A DNA stretch of 64,000 nt. It comes from Flavobacteriales bacterium (lineage in GTDB: Bacteria; Bacteroidota; Bacteroidia; Flavobacteriales_D; Crocinitomicaceae). Numbering within the stretch: position 1 is the stretch's first letter; each line of letters opens with the position of its first letter. Shown one piece after another: positions 53,320-61,425 of the stretch. The notes below the pieces were generated by a model. It ran no database searches. It was not told the DNA's origin and worked only from the letters and a program-made list of their open reading frames with translations. The DNA lies in contig CANMHB010000005.1 of the NCBI GenBank assembly GCA_947497485.1, forward strand, positions 124,001-188,000. Reading direction: 5' to 3'. A program made the translations under genes and the position numbers.

Positions 53320-54591
53320 CTACAGCAAACGGACAAAATCTCGTTGAACACTTTGGATAATCGTTGCAGGTAAATTTAATTCATTCGCTTGGTCATTCCA
53401 ATAAGCAATGGCATCTTGAATCTCTTGAATAACTTTTTTTGGATTTTTAATCGTGAATGTTTCGGCAATGGTAAGAACATCTTCCAAGGTAATATCAACC
53501 CGTTTAGCATTTATCGATAAAGCCCTGCTGGTTCTTGTATAGTTCATTAACGGATTCAAGGAATACGTGATGTCATAAGCCGGTGAAATATTCCATTTGT
53601 CTTGTTCTTCCTCATAGATGAATGAGTGATTTTTCAAATGGTCATCCGAATTAAAAAAGACAACATTAAAAACCATGCGTTTAAAGAGTTCTTCTATATC
53701 ACGATACGGAACTTTAAGAAACAATGCTAGTTCAAAGAGGTTTTCATAATTGGAATCTTTTGGACTTTGATAATCCCATCCTGTTAATCCGGTCGCTGTC
53801 AACACATGTTTCTTCTTTCCCTCTTGACGATCAAAACGAAGCGTGGCAAAGTGTTTTTGCTCAATCAATTTAGAAGGCATCATGGAGATTCCAAGATGAG
53901 TAGCCGTTAAGTAGTAGCAGTATTCAATGACTTCCCGACTATAGCCCAATTCATCATCCAAATGCAGCTTGATTAAATAGTGATTGTATTCGGAAGAATG
54001 ATTCAAATCCCCAGGAATAATTTCTCCAGTAGTTTTGTGTTCTGAAATGAGAATTTTAGGTCTGGCACCTCCTGCGGACGAACCAATCTTGAAAATATTC
54101 AACAATGCCTCATGATTGAGTGTTGACTCATGCTGTTCATCTTTTGCTTGTAAAACTTCTTTCAAAACAGCAATAATTTCAGTAAGGTCAATTGACGTTG
54201 ATTGAGGAAGTTCCTTACTTGGTCGATATTCCAAAGCACCCATTCCACGGTCTGCCACATATGCCAATTGCTCAATGACAGAAATTTGATTGAACTCTTT
54301 GTTACCTGATTCCATCCACTTCTTGAAAATGATATTTCCAAATACATCGGGCAATGAATCAGCAATCATCGGAGGAAGCCCTCGGAATGTTTCAGAATTA
54401 TAGTGACTTAATACCTGGACTTGTGGTGTTCGTTTTAAGATACCCGTAGCAGGAAACAAGTTGTGAAAACGATCGCTTTGAAGAAACTCGGGATTGTATT
54501 GAAAAGAAGATTTCTGTTGATTTTCATCAAATCCCAACCTCCCAATTTCTTGACCGAAGCAAAATACCGTTATGATGTCATTTTTCGCCAT
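53320..54591 (-). CDS. hipA: HipA-like Ser/Thr kinase toxin
   Basis: The 423-residue protein has the HipA fold. An N-terminal region (1-125) ends in RGMGALEYRPS. The phosphate-binding/autophosphorylation loop GSSAGGARPKI is at 170-180. The catalytic loop FNSDDHLKNHSF (313-324, with D and N) and SPAYDITYS (336-344, DFG-like Asp) are intact. In the well-studied family member, HipA phosphorylates glutamyl-tRNA synthetase and slows growth. The antitoxin gene lies upstream on the same strand, with a gap of four bases. It shows no sign of inactivation. Confidence 0.9.
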   Translation of the reverse strand: MAKNDIITVFCFGQEIGRLGFDENQQKSSFQYNPEFLQSDRFHNLFPATGILKRTPQVQVLSHYNSETFRGLPPMIADSLPDVFGNIIFKKWMESGNKEFNQISVIEQLAYVADRGMGALEYRPSKELPQSTSIDLTEIIAVLKEVLQAKDEQHESTLNHEALLNIFKIGSSAGGARPKILISEHKTTGEIIPGDLNHSSEYNHYLIKLHLDDELGYSREVIEYCYYLTATHLGISMMPSKLIEQKHFATLRFDRQEGKKKHVLTATGLTGWDYQSPKDSNYENLFELALFLKVPYRDIEELFKRMVFNVVFFNSDDHLKNHSFIYEEEQDKWNISPAYDITYSLNPLMNYTRTSRALSINAKRVDITLEDVLTIAETFTIKNPKKVIQEIQDAIAYWNDQANELNLPATIIQSVQRDFVRLL

Positions 54592-54595
54592 GCTG

Positions 54596-54913
54596 CTAAT
54601 ATAAAGAAGTCAATTGTTCGGTTTCATTTCGTTTATCCATCAAAAATTGATTAAACCCAACCAACGCATCAAAGTGATTAAACACCTTGAGTAAGGTATC
54701 AATGGTGAAGTTTTTACCTGATTCCAAATTCTGAATCGTAATTCTGGAGAGCTCAAGTTGGTCTGCTAACTCCTGTTGTGAAAGCTTTTGCTGTTTGCGA
54801 TAAGACTTCACCAACTGTGCGATTTCCGATTTAACGTCTTTTATTTTTAAGTTACCAGTAAACATATTGCATAATATATTATTCAAATATATAGATTTTA
54901 AATCTTTTTGCAT
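54596..54913 (-). CDS. hipB: HipB-like helix-turn-helix antitoxin
   Basis: The protein has an XRE-type helix-turn-helix (LSQQELADQLELSRITIQNL ESGKN), which suits a HipB antitoxin that binds DNA and HipA. Two ATG starts are possible: 54913 (105 residues) and 54865 (89 residues, MFTGNLKIKDVKSEI). The repeat TTGCATAAT lies at each. The 5' gene position relative to hipA is the classic hipBA order. Confidence 0.88.
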   Translation of the reverse strand: MQKDLKSIYLNNILCNMFTGNLKIKDVKSEIAQLVKSYRKQQKLSQQELADQLELSRITIQNLESGKNFTIDTLLKVFNHFDALVGFNQFLMDKRNETEQLTSLY

Positions 54914-54916
54914 AAT
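54867..54916. promoter_or_regulatory. Direct repeat TTGCATAAT at the hipB start region
   Basis: TTGCATAAT occurs at 54867-54875 and 54908-54916, on the plus strand, overlapping each of the two possible hipB start codons. Such repeats may be HipB operator sites that give autoregulation; this is inference. Confidence 0.45.
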
Positions 54917-55048
54917 TAACTATACTTTTTAATATAAAAAACTAACGAAATATGAATTTCTGTTTAATACCATTTCAACCTACACTTCCGAACCAACAAA
55001 ACATCAGAAAAATCATCCCAAAAACAGGTAATTTGACCCCACTAAAAA

Positions 55049-55066
55049 TTGCGTATTTCCACGCAA
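55049..55066. promoter_or_regulatory. Inverted repeat upstream of the RteC-like gene
   Basis: TTGCGT and ACGCAA are separated by six bases, about 90 bases before the RteC-like ATG. The rest of the 54914-55157 gap shows nothing else I can support. Confidence 0.4.
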
Positions 55067-55157
55067 AAAATTCACGTTAAAAATTCAATCAAGGGAATTA
55101 GTAAAATCATTCTCCTTTTTTTCTCACGTAAAACCTCGAAACATAAATTTTGAGGTT

Positions 55158-55964
55158 ATGAGTAAATTCAATGAAATGTTCAAAGCGTACAATTCAGAAA
55201 TTAGCGAATTGTACGCCCAACGAACAGAAAACAAAGCGCGAACTGGATTAATAGTAGAAATGAGCGATCATGTATTAGAAAAAATGCGTGAATTGTTTGA
55301 CAATGATGGATTTCAATCTCCTAGTGATGAAATTGATTTCTTTAAATCAATCAAACCGAAAATCCTAGCCCAACGAATTGCCAACAGTATGCTACTAGAT
55401 TTATTGCTAAAACAACGCATAAACAGTGAAGAGGAATTTGAAAAGTGCAAACAAGATAAACTCTTGCAACTCAAAAGCTATTTTTCGGAATACGCTGAAT
55501 TTTACAAATACATTAATTCACAAAACACCTGTCGCGACGAATATTATTTCACATTACATGCTTCAAAAACAGATATAGTAACCAAGATACTTCCCAATAT
55601 TGACAAGACATTTTCAACAGGTTACGATATGATTTTGGCTTACATATTAGCATGCGATATTTTAACCGAGAAAGCAGAAATACTTCATGAAAATGAATGG
55701 AAGCCAGTCCCTCAATTGCATTGGACTTCTGCAAAATATGACTTGGTTGAACTTGTTTTGGCCTTACATCACCAAAAAGTGTTTAATAACGGTAACAGTG
55801 ATTTAAGAGAAATCGCATTGGCAATGGGCCAAATTTTCAATATGAACTTAAATGACATCAATAGAGCTTCTTTTTCAATAAAAAACCGCAAACGAGAAGG
55901 CAGTAAGTTTTTACATGAATTAGCCAGTAATTTAAACCGAATCATTTCTGAATCAAACAGATAG
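55158..55964 (+). CDS. RteC-like regulator of element mobilisation
   Basis: The 268-residue protein resembles RteC of Bacteroides conjugative transposons, seen best at the C-terminus: LHWTSAKYDLVELVLALHHQ then KVFNNGNSDLREIALAMGQI then FSIKNRKREGSKFLHELASN. In the model systems RteC activates excision genes. It follows the HipBA pair on the opposite strand and precedes an excisionase-like gene on the same strand, which fits a mobile-element control region. Confidence 0.82.
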   Translation: MSKFNEMFKAYNSEISELYAQRTENKARTGLIVEMSDHVLEKMRELFDNDGFQSPSDEIDFFKSIKPKILAQRIANSMLLDLLLKQRINSEEEFEKCKQDKLLQLKSYFSEYAEFYKYINSQNTCRDEYYFTLHASKTDIVTKILPNIDKTFSTGYDMILAYILACDILTEKAEILHENEWKPVPQLHWTSAKYDLVELVLALHHQKVFNNGNSDLREIALAMGQIFNMNLNDINRASFSIKNRKREGSKFLHELASNLNRIISESNR

Positions 55965-56203
55965 TAATTTAAAACACGGAAATTGTATGAATTTCATGAA
56001 GTCTAATGGCGTATAACATTTTATTTCAGCACATTAACTATTCATTACCATCAATAATCACCGAAAAACAATTCCATCAATCGGTAGTTTTACGCCTTTG
56101 ATTCATCCGCATAGTAAATCAAATATGCACCGCTTTCAATCAACTTGAATCCTTAAAATGCGGCTTTTGAATCATTACACCACAATTCAATAATTTATTT
56201 CTG

Positions 56204-56242
56204 CCAACTGCGGTAAAGTTGGATAAATGTGCTGTCCGACAG
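56204..56242. promoter_or_regulatory. Two inverted repeats upstream of the helix-turn-helix gene
   Basis: CCAACT/AGTTGG (56204-56209 and 56217-56222) and CTGTC/GACAG (56232-56236 and 56238-56242) lie 36-74 bases before the ATG. They could be binding sites of the encoded protein. The rest of the 55965-56277 gap shows nothing else I can support. Confidence 0.4.
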
Positions 56243-56277
56243 TATGAAATTTGCCACTCGATATCAAAACTTTTAAT

Positions 56278-56595
56278 ATGCAAATTTCAGTAATTACAAA
56301 AGAAGACCTGGAGGAATTCAAAAATGACCTCTTAGAAGAAATGGAGAAAATCCTCAAGACTCACAAGAGCAAATCCGGGCAACAATCTTTCGGACAAATC
56401 CCGAAGGATAAAAGATGGATGAAGGCTACAGAAGCTAGAAAACTCCTGAGTATTTCACAAGGCACCTTTCACAAACTCAAAATCAATGGCATCATACCAT
56501 ACAGCCGTATCGGTAAGGTTTGCTTATTCGATTATGATGAGATTGTAAAAATTATCCAAGAAAATAAAATCCACAATGGCATCTTCCGATCATGA
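56278..56595 (+). CDS. Excisionase-like helix-turn-helix protein
   Basis: From the ATG at 56278 the protein has 105 residues: an acidic helical N-terminus (DLEEFKNDLLEEMEKILKT) and a MerR/excisionase-type HTH (WMKATEARKLLSISQGTFHK, then KINGIIPYSRIGKVCLFDYD). It is a typical Xis-like accessory protein of Bacteroidota mobile elements. Its stop overlaps the next gene by 4 bases. A TTG at 56251 would add nine residues. Confidence 0.82.
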   Translation: MQISVITKEDLEEFKNDLLEEMEKILKTHKSKSGQQSFGQIPKDKRWMKATEARKLLSISQGTFHKLKINGIIPYSRIGKVCLFDYDEIVKIIQENKIHNGIFRS

Positions 56596-57260
56596 ATTAC
56601 ATTGCACACTTGACAGCCGCTATGGAAAAAATCGAAAAAGAAGGACGGCTCCATTCAAGTCATGTCGCTTTGTATTTGGCACTCTTTCAATACTGGAACA
56701 TGAATCGATTTAAAAATCCCATTTCCATTCATCGGGAAGATACCTTGAACTTGTCAAAGATTGGTTCAAGAAACACATATTATAAGTGCATGAAAGAATT
56801 AAGCAACTGGGGGTTTTTGTTGTATTACCCATCTCACGATTCCAAGAAAGGTAGCATCATTGAGATGTACAATTTCGATACAACCAGTGATACAACCACT
56901 GGTACAACCAATGTACTAGCAGTGGGACAAGCACTGGTACCTTCTATAAACAATATAAACAAAATAAAACATACTAAACTATTAAAACAAAAAGAAAGTA
57001 AAATTAATTTTACTCCGCCCACCTTAGAGGAAGTTTTAAATTTTTTCAAGGAGCAAAAATTTTCTACGGAAGAAGCCGAACCTTTTTTTCTCTACTATCA
57101 AGCCAATGGTTGGCTTGTCGGAAAAGCAAAAATGAAAGACTGGCAGGCTGCAGCTCGTAACTGGATCCTGCGAAGCAAAAAGTTCCAAGCCGAAAAAAGT
57201 GGCAAACTCACTCCACATCAATTACACGCAAAACCCACGAATTATGAAGAAACCCTATGA
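56592..57260 (+). CDS. Replication-type helix-turn-helix protein of the mobile element
   Basis: The 222-residue protein begins MNYIAHLTAAMEKIEKEGRL and has a winged-helix-like N-terminal half (about 20-90, SRNTYYKCMKELSNWGFLLY). A Thr-rich linker and a C-terminal part with WQAAARNWILRSKKF follow. Its place between an excisionase-like gene and a DnaC-like ATPase resembles primosomal/replication modules of Bacteroidota ICEs. No catalytic motif is seen; a DNA-binding role is likely. It overlaps the ATPase gene by 17 bases. Confidence 0.65.
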   Translation: MNYIAHLTAAMEKIEKEGRLHSSHVALYLALFQYWNMNRFKNPISIHREDTLNLSKIGSRNTYYKCMKELSNWGFLLYYPSHDSKKGSIIEMYNFDTTSDTTTGTTNVLAVGQALVPSINNINKIKHTKLLKQKESKINFTPPTLEEVLNFFKEQKFSTEEAEPFFLYYQANGWLVGKAKMKDWQAAARNWILRSKKFQAEKSGKLTPHQLHAKPTNYEETL

Positions 57261-57894
57261 CCCGGCAACGGAAAAGCCCTATTTCATTGACGAAGAAGGC
57301 GCACGCAACTACGATTACGTCAATACGCTTCGTTATTTGCAACACAAAGGTCGTCTGAAATTCGGCAAGCATTTTCGCATTCACAAAGAAGATTTAACCA
57401 TCATTTCCAAACTGTTGGTGTACTTCACCAAGAGCGAGAATTTTTATGAAAAGTATAGTCTTGATCCCAACAAAGGGATCTTGTTAGCGGGCCCGATTGG
57501 TTGCGGTAAAACCTCACTCATGACACTCATGACGGACTTTACTTTTGAAGTCAACCATTTCTTCATCCGTTCCACAAGAGCCGTTGCAGCTGAGTTTCAC
57601 GAAGAAGGCTATCAAACCTTGCAGAAGTATTCCAACAACCCAAAAATCTATTGCTTCGATGATTTGGGAGTGGAACAAAACATGAAATACTACGGAAACG
57701 AGTGCAACACCATTGCCGAAATCCTCTTGAATCGCTACGAACTGATGGTTCGCCAGGGTTATGTCACCCATGCCACCACCAACCTCAGTGCTTCCGATCT
57801 CGAAGCCATTTACGGAAATCGCTTGCGCTCCCGGATGCGTGAAATGTTCAACCTCATCTCGTTCCCAAACGAATCACCCGACAAACGAAAATGA
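57244..57894 (+). CDS. DnaC-like AAA+ ATPase
   Basis: The 216-residue protein has a Walker A (GPIGCGKT, 83-90), a Walker B (IYCFDDLGVE), and sensor/arginine motifs THATTNLSASDLEAIYGNRL and RSRMREM. It resembles helicase loaders (DnaC/DnaI/IstB-like). I start at ATG 57244; a GTG frame extension to 57199 lies inside the previous gene. With the previous two genes it forms a compact replication-type cassette. G+C content looks higher than in the flanking chromosome, which suggests transfer. Confidence 0.85.
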   Translation: MKKPYDPATEKPYFIDEEGARNYDYVNTLRYLQHKGRLKFGKHFRIHKEDLTIISKLLVYFTKSENFYEKYSLDPNKGILLAGPIGCGKTSLMTLMTDFTFEVNHFFIRSTRAVAAEFHEEGYQTLQKYSNNPKIYCFDDLGVEQNMKYYGNECNTIAEILLNRYELMVRQGYVTHATTNLSASDLEAIYGNRLRSRMREMFNLISFPNESPDKRK

Positions 57895-57992
57895 ACGTAT
57901 TTCTACCCAAAATTAATAGTACTTATACTAAATTTTACTAGTACATGTACTAAAATTTCATCTCAAAAACCGACACTTTTTTTCTGAATTTT

Positions 57993-58009
57993 CTCCCCTT
58001 CGAGGGGAG
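57993..58009. repeat. Hairpin with a CTCCCCTTCGAGGGGAG stem-loop
   Basis: A 6-bp G+C-rich stem (CTCCCC / GGGGAG) with a short loop is followed by AAAGAGGGGTG on the plus strand. It lies between the ATPase and the amidase and may be a terminator or a dispersed repeat. Confidence 0.45.
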
Positions 58010-58060
58010 ACAAAGAGGGGTGAAAAAATCACAAAAAATCATTAATCAAAAACATAAAAA

Positions 58061-58693
58061 ATGAAAATCAAAAACCTCATCCAATTCCCATTAACCAAAG
58101 CCCAATATTACCCGGAAGTTTTTCCTAAAAAACAAATTGTCTTGCACCACACTGTGAGTGGTCCAAATGCTAAAAACGTCATCAGCGGTTGGGGCTATAC
58201 CCCTGTTCGAGTAGCCACAGCCTTTGTAATCGATGGAGAAGGCATCATCTACCAATGTTTCAGTTCAGCCCATTGGGCGCACCACCTCGGAACACATAAC
58301 CGCAACAATACCCAGTTGAACCAACAATCCATCGGTATTGAAATCTGTAATTGGGGTGCGTTAATCGAAAAAGGCGGAAAGTATTATTCCACTTTCAACC
58401 GAGAAGTTCCCAAAGAAGAAGTCATTGACTACGGCATGCAATGGCGCGGACATCGTTATTTCCACAAGTACAAAGACGAACAACTCGAATCCTTAAAAAC
58501 CCTCCTCGAGTACCTCTGCGAGAAATACACCATTCCCAACACCTACCAACCCGACATGTGGAAACTCAATAACCAAGCCATCGATGGAACACCCGGCATC
58601 TGGACACATGTTTCCTTCCGTGCTGATAAATCAGATTGCCATCCTCAATTGAGCTTGATTAAGTTGTTGAAAGGTTTGAGTGAAGAAAGATGA
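58061..58693 (+). CDS. N-acetylmuramoyl-L-alanine amidase (Amidase_2/PGRP type)
   Basis: The 210-residue protein has the PGRP fold: QIVLHHTVSGPNAKNVISGW (zinc His), CFSSAHWAHHLGTHN, SIGIEICNWG, and HVSFRADKSDCHP (second zinc His and Lys/Cys-type ligands). It should cleave the muramoyl-alanine bond in peptidoglycan. No signal peptide is seen. It is likely a phage- or ICE-type lysin; codon use is richer in C-ending codons than the surrounding genes, which supports transfer. Confidence 0.88.
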   Translation: MKIKNLIQFPLTKAQYYPEVFPKKQIVLHHTVSGPNAKNVISGWGYTPVRVATAFVIDGEGIIYQCFSSAHWAHHLGTHNRNNTQLNQQSIGIEICNWGALIEKGGKYYSTFNREVPKEEVIDYGMQWRGHRYFHKYKDEQLESLKTLLEYLCEKYTIPNTYQPDMWKLNNQAIDGTPGIWTHVSFRADKSDCHPQLSLIKLLKGLSEER

Positions 58694-58907
58694 GAGAATA
58701 ATATTTCAACTTTGTTTTTCGGCACTAATTTGAATTTGCTGCCGTTTCATAGATTGTATTATCTTTATAATATCGAGACACAATTTATTTTGATTTTAAA
58801 CACTATTCCTATTAAGGATTGAAATGAATGACAAGAGTCGAATTAAAGTAGCCTAAAAAAATTATTCGTTAATTAATCCTAATTAAATAAGATAGTCTGC
58901 AAATAAA

Positions 58908-58935
58908 AAAAGCTGCTCCATATGGAACAGCTTTT
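58908..58935 (-). terminator. Terminator for the tRNA-like element
   Basis: A hairpin (AAAAGCTG / CAGCTTTT with an inner TCC/GGA) leads into TTTTTTATTT on the minus strand, beginning 6 bases after the 3' end of the tRNA-like element. On the plus strand the T-tract is weak. The 58694-58907 stretch before it shows nothing I can support. Confidence 0.75.
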
Positions 58936-58940
58936 AAATG

Positions 58941-59020
58941 CGGTGGGCCCCGGGATCGAACCAGGCACTAACCAAATATCTTTGAAACTTACATCAGAAG
59001 TGTTGCGTCGGCCACCCACC
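58941..59020 (-). tRNA. Unusual tRNA-like element (putative tRNA relic, GAT-like anticodon)
   Basis: On the minus strand, 80 bases fit a tRNA-like shape. The acceptor GGTGGGT pairs with GCCCACC (one T-G), followed by G, and the T-arm is CCTGG-TTCGATC-CCGGG. An ACTT/AAGT stem encloses a 7-base loop CTGATGT, whose middle bases GAT would be an Ile anticodon. The D-region is too short (about 11 bases) for a D-arm, and about 20 bases replace the variable loop. A terminator follows six bases later, as after the true tRNAs. It may be a decayed tRNA, an integration footprint or a tRNA-like RNA. The fold overlaps a small ORF stop. Confidence 0.45.
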
Positions 59021-59125
59021 TTCGATGCCAACGGGACCCACAACTACTGGAGCAAAAAGTCCAATTAGAGTAGTAATGAAGTAATTCACAATTAAATGCA
59101 CGCTAACAAGTTTAAATATTTCCAT
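58994..59125 (-). CDS. Small hydrophobic peptide (43 aa), uncertain
   Basis: A frame from the ATG at 59125 encodes MEIFKLVSVHLIVNYFITTL followed by a second hydrophobic stretch and a polar tail ending TQHF. One membrane helix is plausible. An upstream ATG extends it to 62 residues. It overlaps the tRNA-like fold, so at most one of the two readings may be functional. The rest of 59126-59260 shows no other gene. Confidence 0.3.
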   Translation of the reverse strand: MEIFKLVSVHLIVNYFITTLIGLFAPVVVGPVGIEGGWPTQHF

Positions 59126-59260
59126 AGTTTTTGATTTTATGTTTAACACCCAGTGACTGATAACGACTACAACAATCTCCAATAAATGCAGTTTTTTAAA
59201 GACCTCAGTTAGACTTTCCAGACATATAATAGCTTGAAATAATCTTCGTGTATTACGAAT

Positions 59261-59917
59261 TTACAATTCATTTTTAAATCCCGCAAGATCTATTCGAAGT
59301 TGATTTTCTCCCACTGATCGCAAAAATTCTACATTAGCTAAATGACAATCTTTGAATTTCTTATCTCCACAAAAACATAGATCATTTCTACCAAGCTTCT
59401 CTTTTGAAAGTATGAATTGTATTAAGTCAATTGCTTCTTTCTCATTTTCAATCCCTAATTCTTCTGAATAAAATTGGCGTATGCCATCAAATCGATGTGG
59501 ATAATCTCCAGCAGCATATTTACCTGTTCGATCAAAAAACACTTGATTAGCAAAGTAGGGATAAATTTTACTCTTCGTAAAATCAGTTAGGTTAACACCT
59601 TTCATTTTCATGGCAAGTAATTTATGGCTGATATCAAGACAACAAATCCCCAAATTATCTATATGCCTATCCTCTGATCTTTCAATTTTTTGACTAGTTT
59701 CTTGTACACCTATAACACAATGAGGATAAGTAAAAGGTACTTGAATTTTTATTTCGTATGTCTCCCAATAATCTCCGTTAACATCAAATATGTCAATATC
59801 ACCAGAAATCAACCAAGCATTATTTGCCTGGTTGATTGTCTTTGTGTTCATCTTTGGAAAGACTTTCTTCAATTCCCGGAAGTCTTTATCAATCAATTTT
59901 TCTTTTCTTGAAGTCAT
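59261..59917 (-). CDS. E2-like / SEC-C zinc-motif protein linked to the Pycsar-like operon
   Basis: The 218-residue protein has no signal peptide. Residues 40-95 (ISGDIDIFDVNGDYWETYEI, then PFTYPHCVIGV, then HIDNLGICCLD) resemble the strand-loop-Cys pattern of prokaryotic ubiquitin-conjugating (E2-like) proteins, with C92/C93 as candidate active-site Cys. The C-terminus has a SEC-C zinc motif (GRNDLCFCGDKKFKDCH; C181, C183, C191, H192). Its ATG overlaps the cyclase stop by one base, so it is translationally coupled and likely a functional partner of the Pycsar-like pair. The SEC-C call is good; the E2 call is pattern-based and needs structural comparison. Confidence 0.65.
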   Translation of the reverse strand: MTSRKEKLIDKDFRELKKVFPKMNTKTINQANNAWLISGDIDIFDVNGDYWETYEIKIQVPFTYPHCVIGVQETSQKIERSEDRHIDNLGICCLDISHKLLAMKMKGVNLTDFTKSKIYPYFANQVFFDRTGKYAAGDYPHRFDGIRQFYSEELGIENEKEAIDLIQFILSKEKLGRNDLCFCGDKKFKDCHLANVEFLRSVGENQLRIDLAGFKNEL

Positions 59918-60921
59918 CAGAAATTGAAATATGGCTTACTCTTTTCTGCGATAGGTATCAGATTTTGCACGCTTCGATTATTATATACCACTGGATTTGT
60001 GGCTTTAAAAGCTAACTTACCATCAATGGCAGTTGCTATAAAAGGAAGTGTTTTCAAGTAATTAAACCAATCAAAATCATGTTGTGTATATCGAAAGTTG
60101 TTTTCTGGTATTTCGAAAATGTATCTATCATTTGGATTGTTGGTCCTATTGCATACGGGTGAAGAAAATTGATTTAGTAGAGGTACTTGATCTTTAATAT
60201 GATCTCCAACTACAATTCCATTTGTTTCTGCATAAGTTTGCATTTTTGAAGCAAGACTTGTGTGCAAACTGCATGTTGTGACTTCACTTATTTCTCCAAT
60301 CCCGGCTAAAAGCCATAACACATCATCATCATGTCCTAAGTCTATGCCAATTCGTGTATTTATTCTTTCAATGCCTTGTTCTTCAAAAAGTTCTTTTAAA
60401 TCATTCTTCACAAAATAAGTAAACAAAGATGTACTTTGCATGGCTCTTTGCACAGCGATTTTTTTGTCAATACCTTTTCCTCCAAAGTAGACAAAGAGAC
60501 CGTCACCATGTAATCTATGAATATAGCCTCCGAAAACTAAACAAGTATGAATCGCAGCTTTTTGAATAGTATTTTGGATAGCAGCAACAATACTTGGATC
60601 ATACTTTTTGAAAAGGTTGGTTGAACCCTTTATGTCAATGAATACGGAAACAATATAATGGTACTCCATGTCTCCACTTGTTTTCAATGACTCAAAATGT
60701 GGGTGCAATCCAGTTGATTGATTGAAATTTGGAACAATTCCCAGTTGTGAAGCCAAATCTGCTAACTCAGGTAGTAATTCATTTTCCGGAATTTCAGATT
60801 TTAATTCAGAATACATCATTCGCTTTGCTGTCAAACCATCAAATGATGAGTACGATTCATTCATTTTTCCTTGGGTCATTGCCTTTTGGATAGTGTTGTA
60901 ATATGATTTATATAAACTCAT
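59917..60921 (-). CDS. pycC: PycC-like class III nucleotide cyclase
   Basis: The 334-residue protein has the class III adenylate/guanylate cyclase fold. SVFIDIKGSTNLFKKY (metal-binding D96), FGGYIHRLHGDGLFVYFGG (metal-binding D140), and RINTRIGIDLGHDD with the later TTCSLHTSLASKMQTYAE stretch (about 214-231) are in order. With a PycTM-like effector gene directly upstream, it matches the cyclase of Pycsar antiphage systems, which make cCMP or cUMP after infection. The N-terminal 85 residues are helical and specific to this group. Gaps are six bases to the effector gene and a one-base overlap with the E2-like gene. Confidence 0.85.
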   Translation of the reverse strand: MSLYKSYYNTIQKAMTQGKMNESYSSFDGLTAKRMMYSELKSEIPENELLPELADLASQLGIVPNFNQSTGLHPHFESLKTSGDMEYHYIVSVFIDIKGSTNLFKKYDPSIVAAIQNTIQKAAIHTCLVFGGYIHRLHGDGLFVYFGGKGIDKKIAVQRAMQSTSLFTYFVKNDLKELFEEQGIERINTRIGIDLGHDDDVLWLLAGIGEISEVTTCSLHTSLASKMQTYAETNGIVVGDHIKDQVPLLNQFSSPVCNRTNNPNDRYIFEIPENNFRYTQHDFDWFNYLKTLPFIATAIDGKLAFKATNPVVYNNRSVQNLIPIAEKSKPYFNF

Positions 60922-60926
60922 TTCAG

Positions 60927-61421
60927 TTATTTTAGTTGGTTAAGTATTAGAATTGTTAACGGAATAAAAAGGGCAAATTGAATAGCAATTAAGGTAGCTA
61001 CAAGATGAAGTTTTTCAAATTTCGCTTTCAATCCAGAAGCCAACTGAAATGTTTGAGTTCTCAAATCATTTATTTCCTGTTCCTCACTCGCAGTTGCAGA
61101 TTGTGTTTCAAATTCAGATTGCCCCATATTACTGACTGACTGGAAGAATAACAGAGAATCAGTTTCTTTTGTAAGATATGGCCTTGAAGCGAGTATAGTG
61201 ATTAACATCGCTGTTAAACCGATCCCCATAACTAGCAACATGCAAATATTAACCCAGATATTGAAATCGGTTTTCTCTAGTATTGTTGGATAAAGCCCCA
61301 ACAACCCTCCAAATACAAACACGCTAAGTGTTAGATAAACATTGCTTTTGTTATTCACACTATCGAAATAGTGGTCGTAACGTCCAATGCAAAACTTCAA
61401 TCTTTCTTTTTCTCTTTCCAT
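60927..61421 (-). CDS. pycTM: PycTM-like (DUF5706-type) membrane effector
   Basis: From the ATG at 61421 the protein has 164 residues: a charged N-terminus with CIGRYDHYFDSVNNKSNVYL, two adjacent membrane helices (VYLTLSVFVFGGLLGLYPTI and the ICMLLVMGIGLTAMLITIL region), a polar loop (about 100-130) and a C-terminal helix (LIAIQFALFIPLTILIL). This layout and the RYD..D..N-K motif match the DUF5706/Pycsar TM effector family. On cyclic-pyrimidine binding such effectors disrupt the inner membrane. An in-frame ATG at 61493 would run through the DUF2188 gene in another frame, so the 61421 start, 5 bases after the DUF2188 stop, is preferred. Confidence 0.82.
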   Translation of the reverse strand: MEREKERLKFCIGRYDHYFDSVNNKSNVYLTLSVFVFGGLLGLYPTILEKTDFNIWVNICMLLVMGIGLTAMLITILASRPYLTKETDSLLFFQSVSNMGQSEFETQSATASEEQEINDLRTQTFQLASGLKAKFEKLHLVATLIAIQFALFIPLTILILNQLK

Positions 61422-61425
61422 CTTC

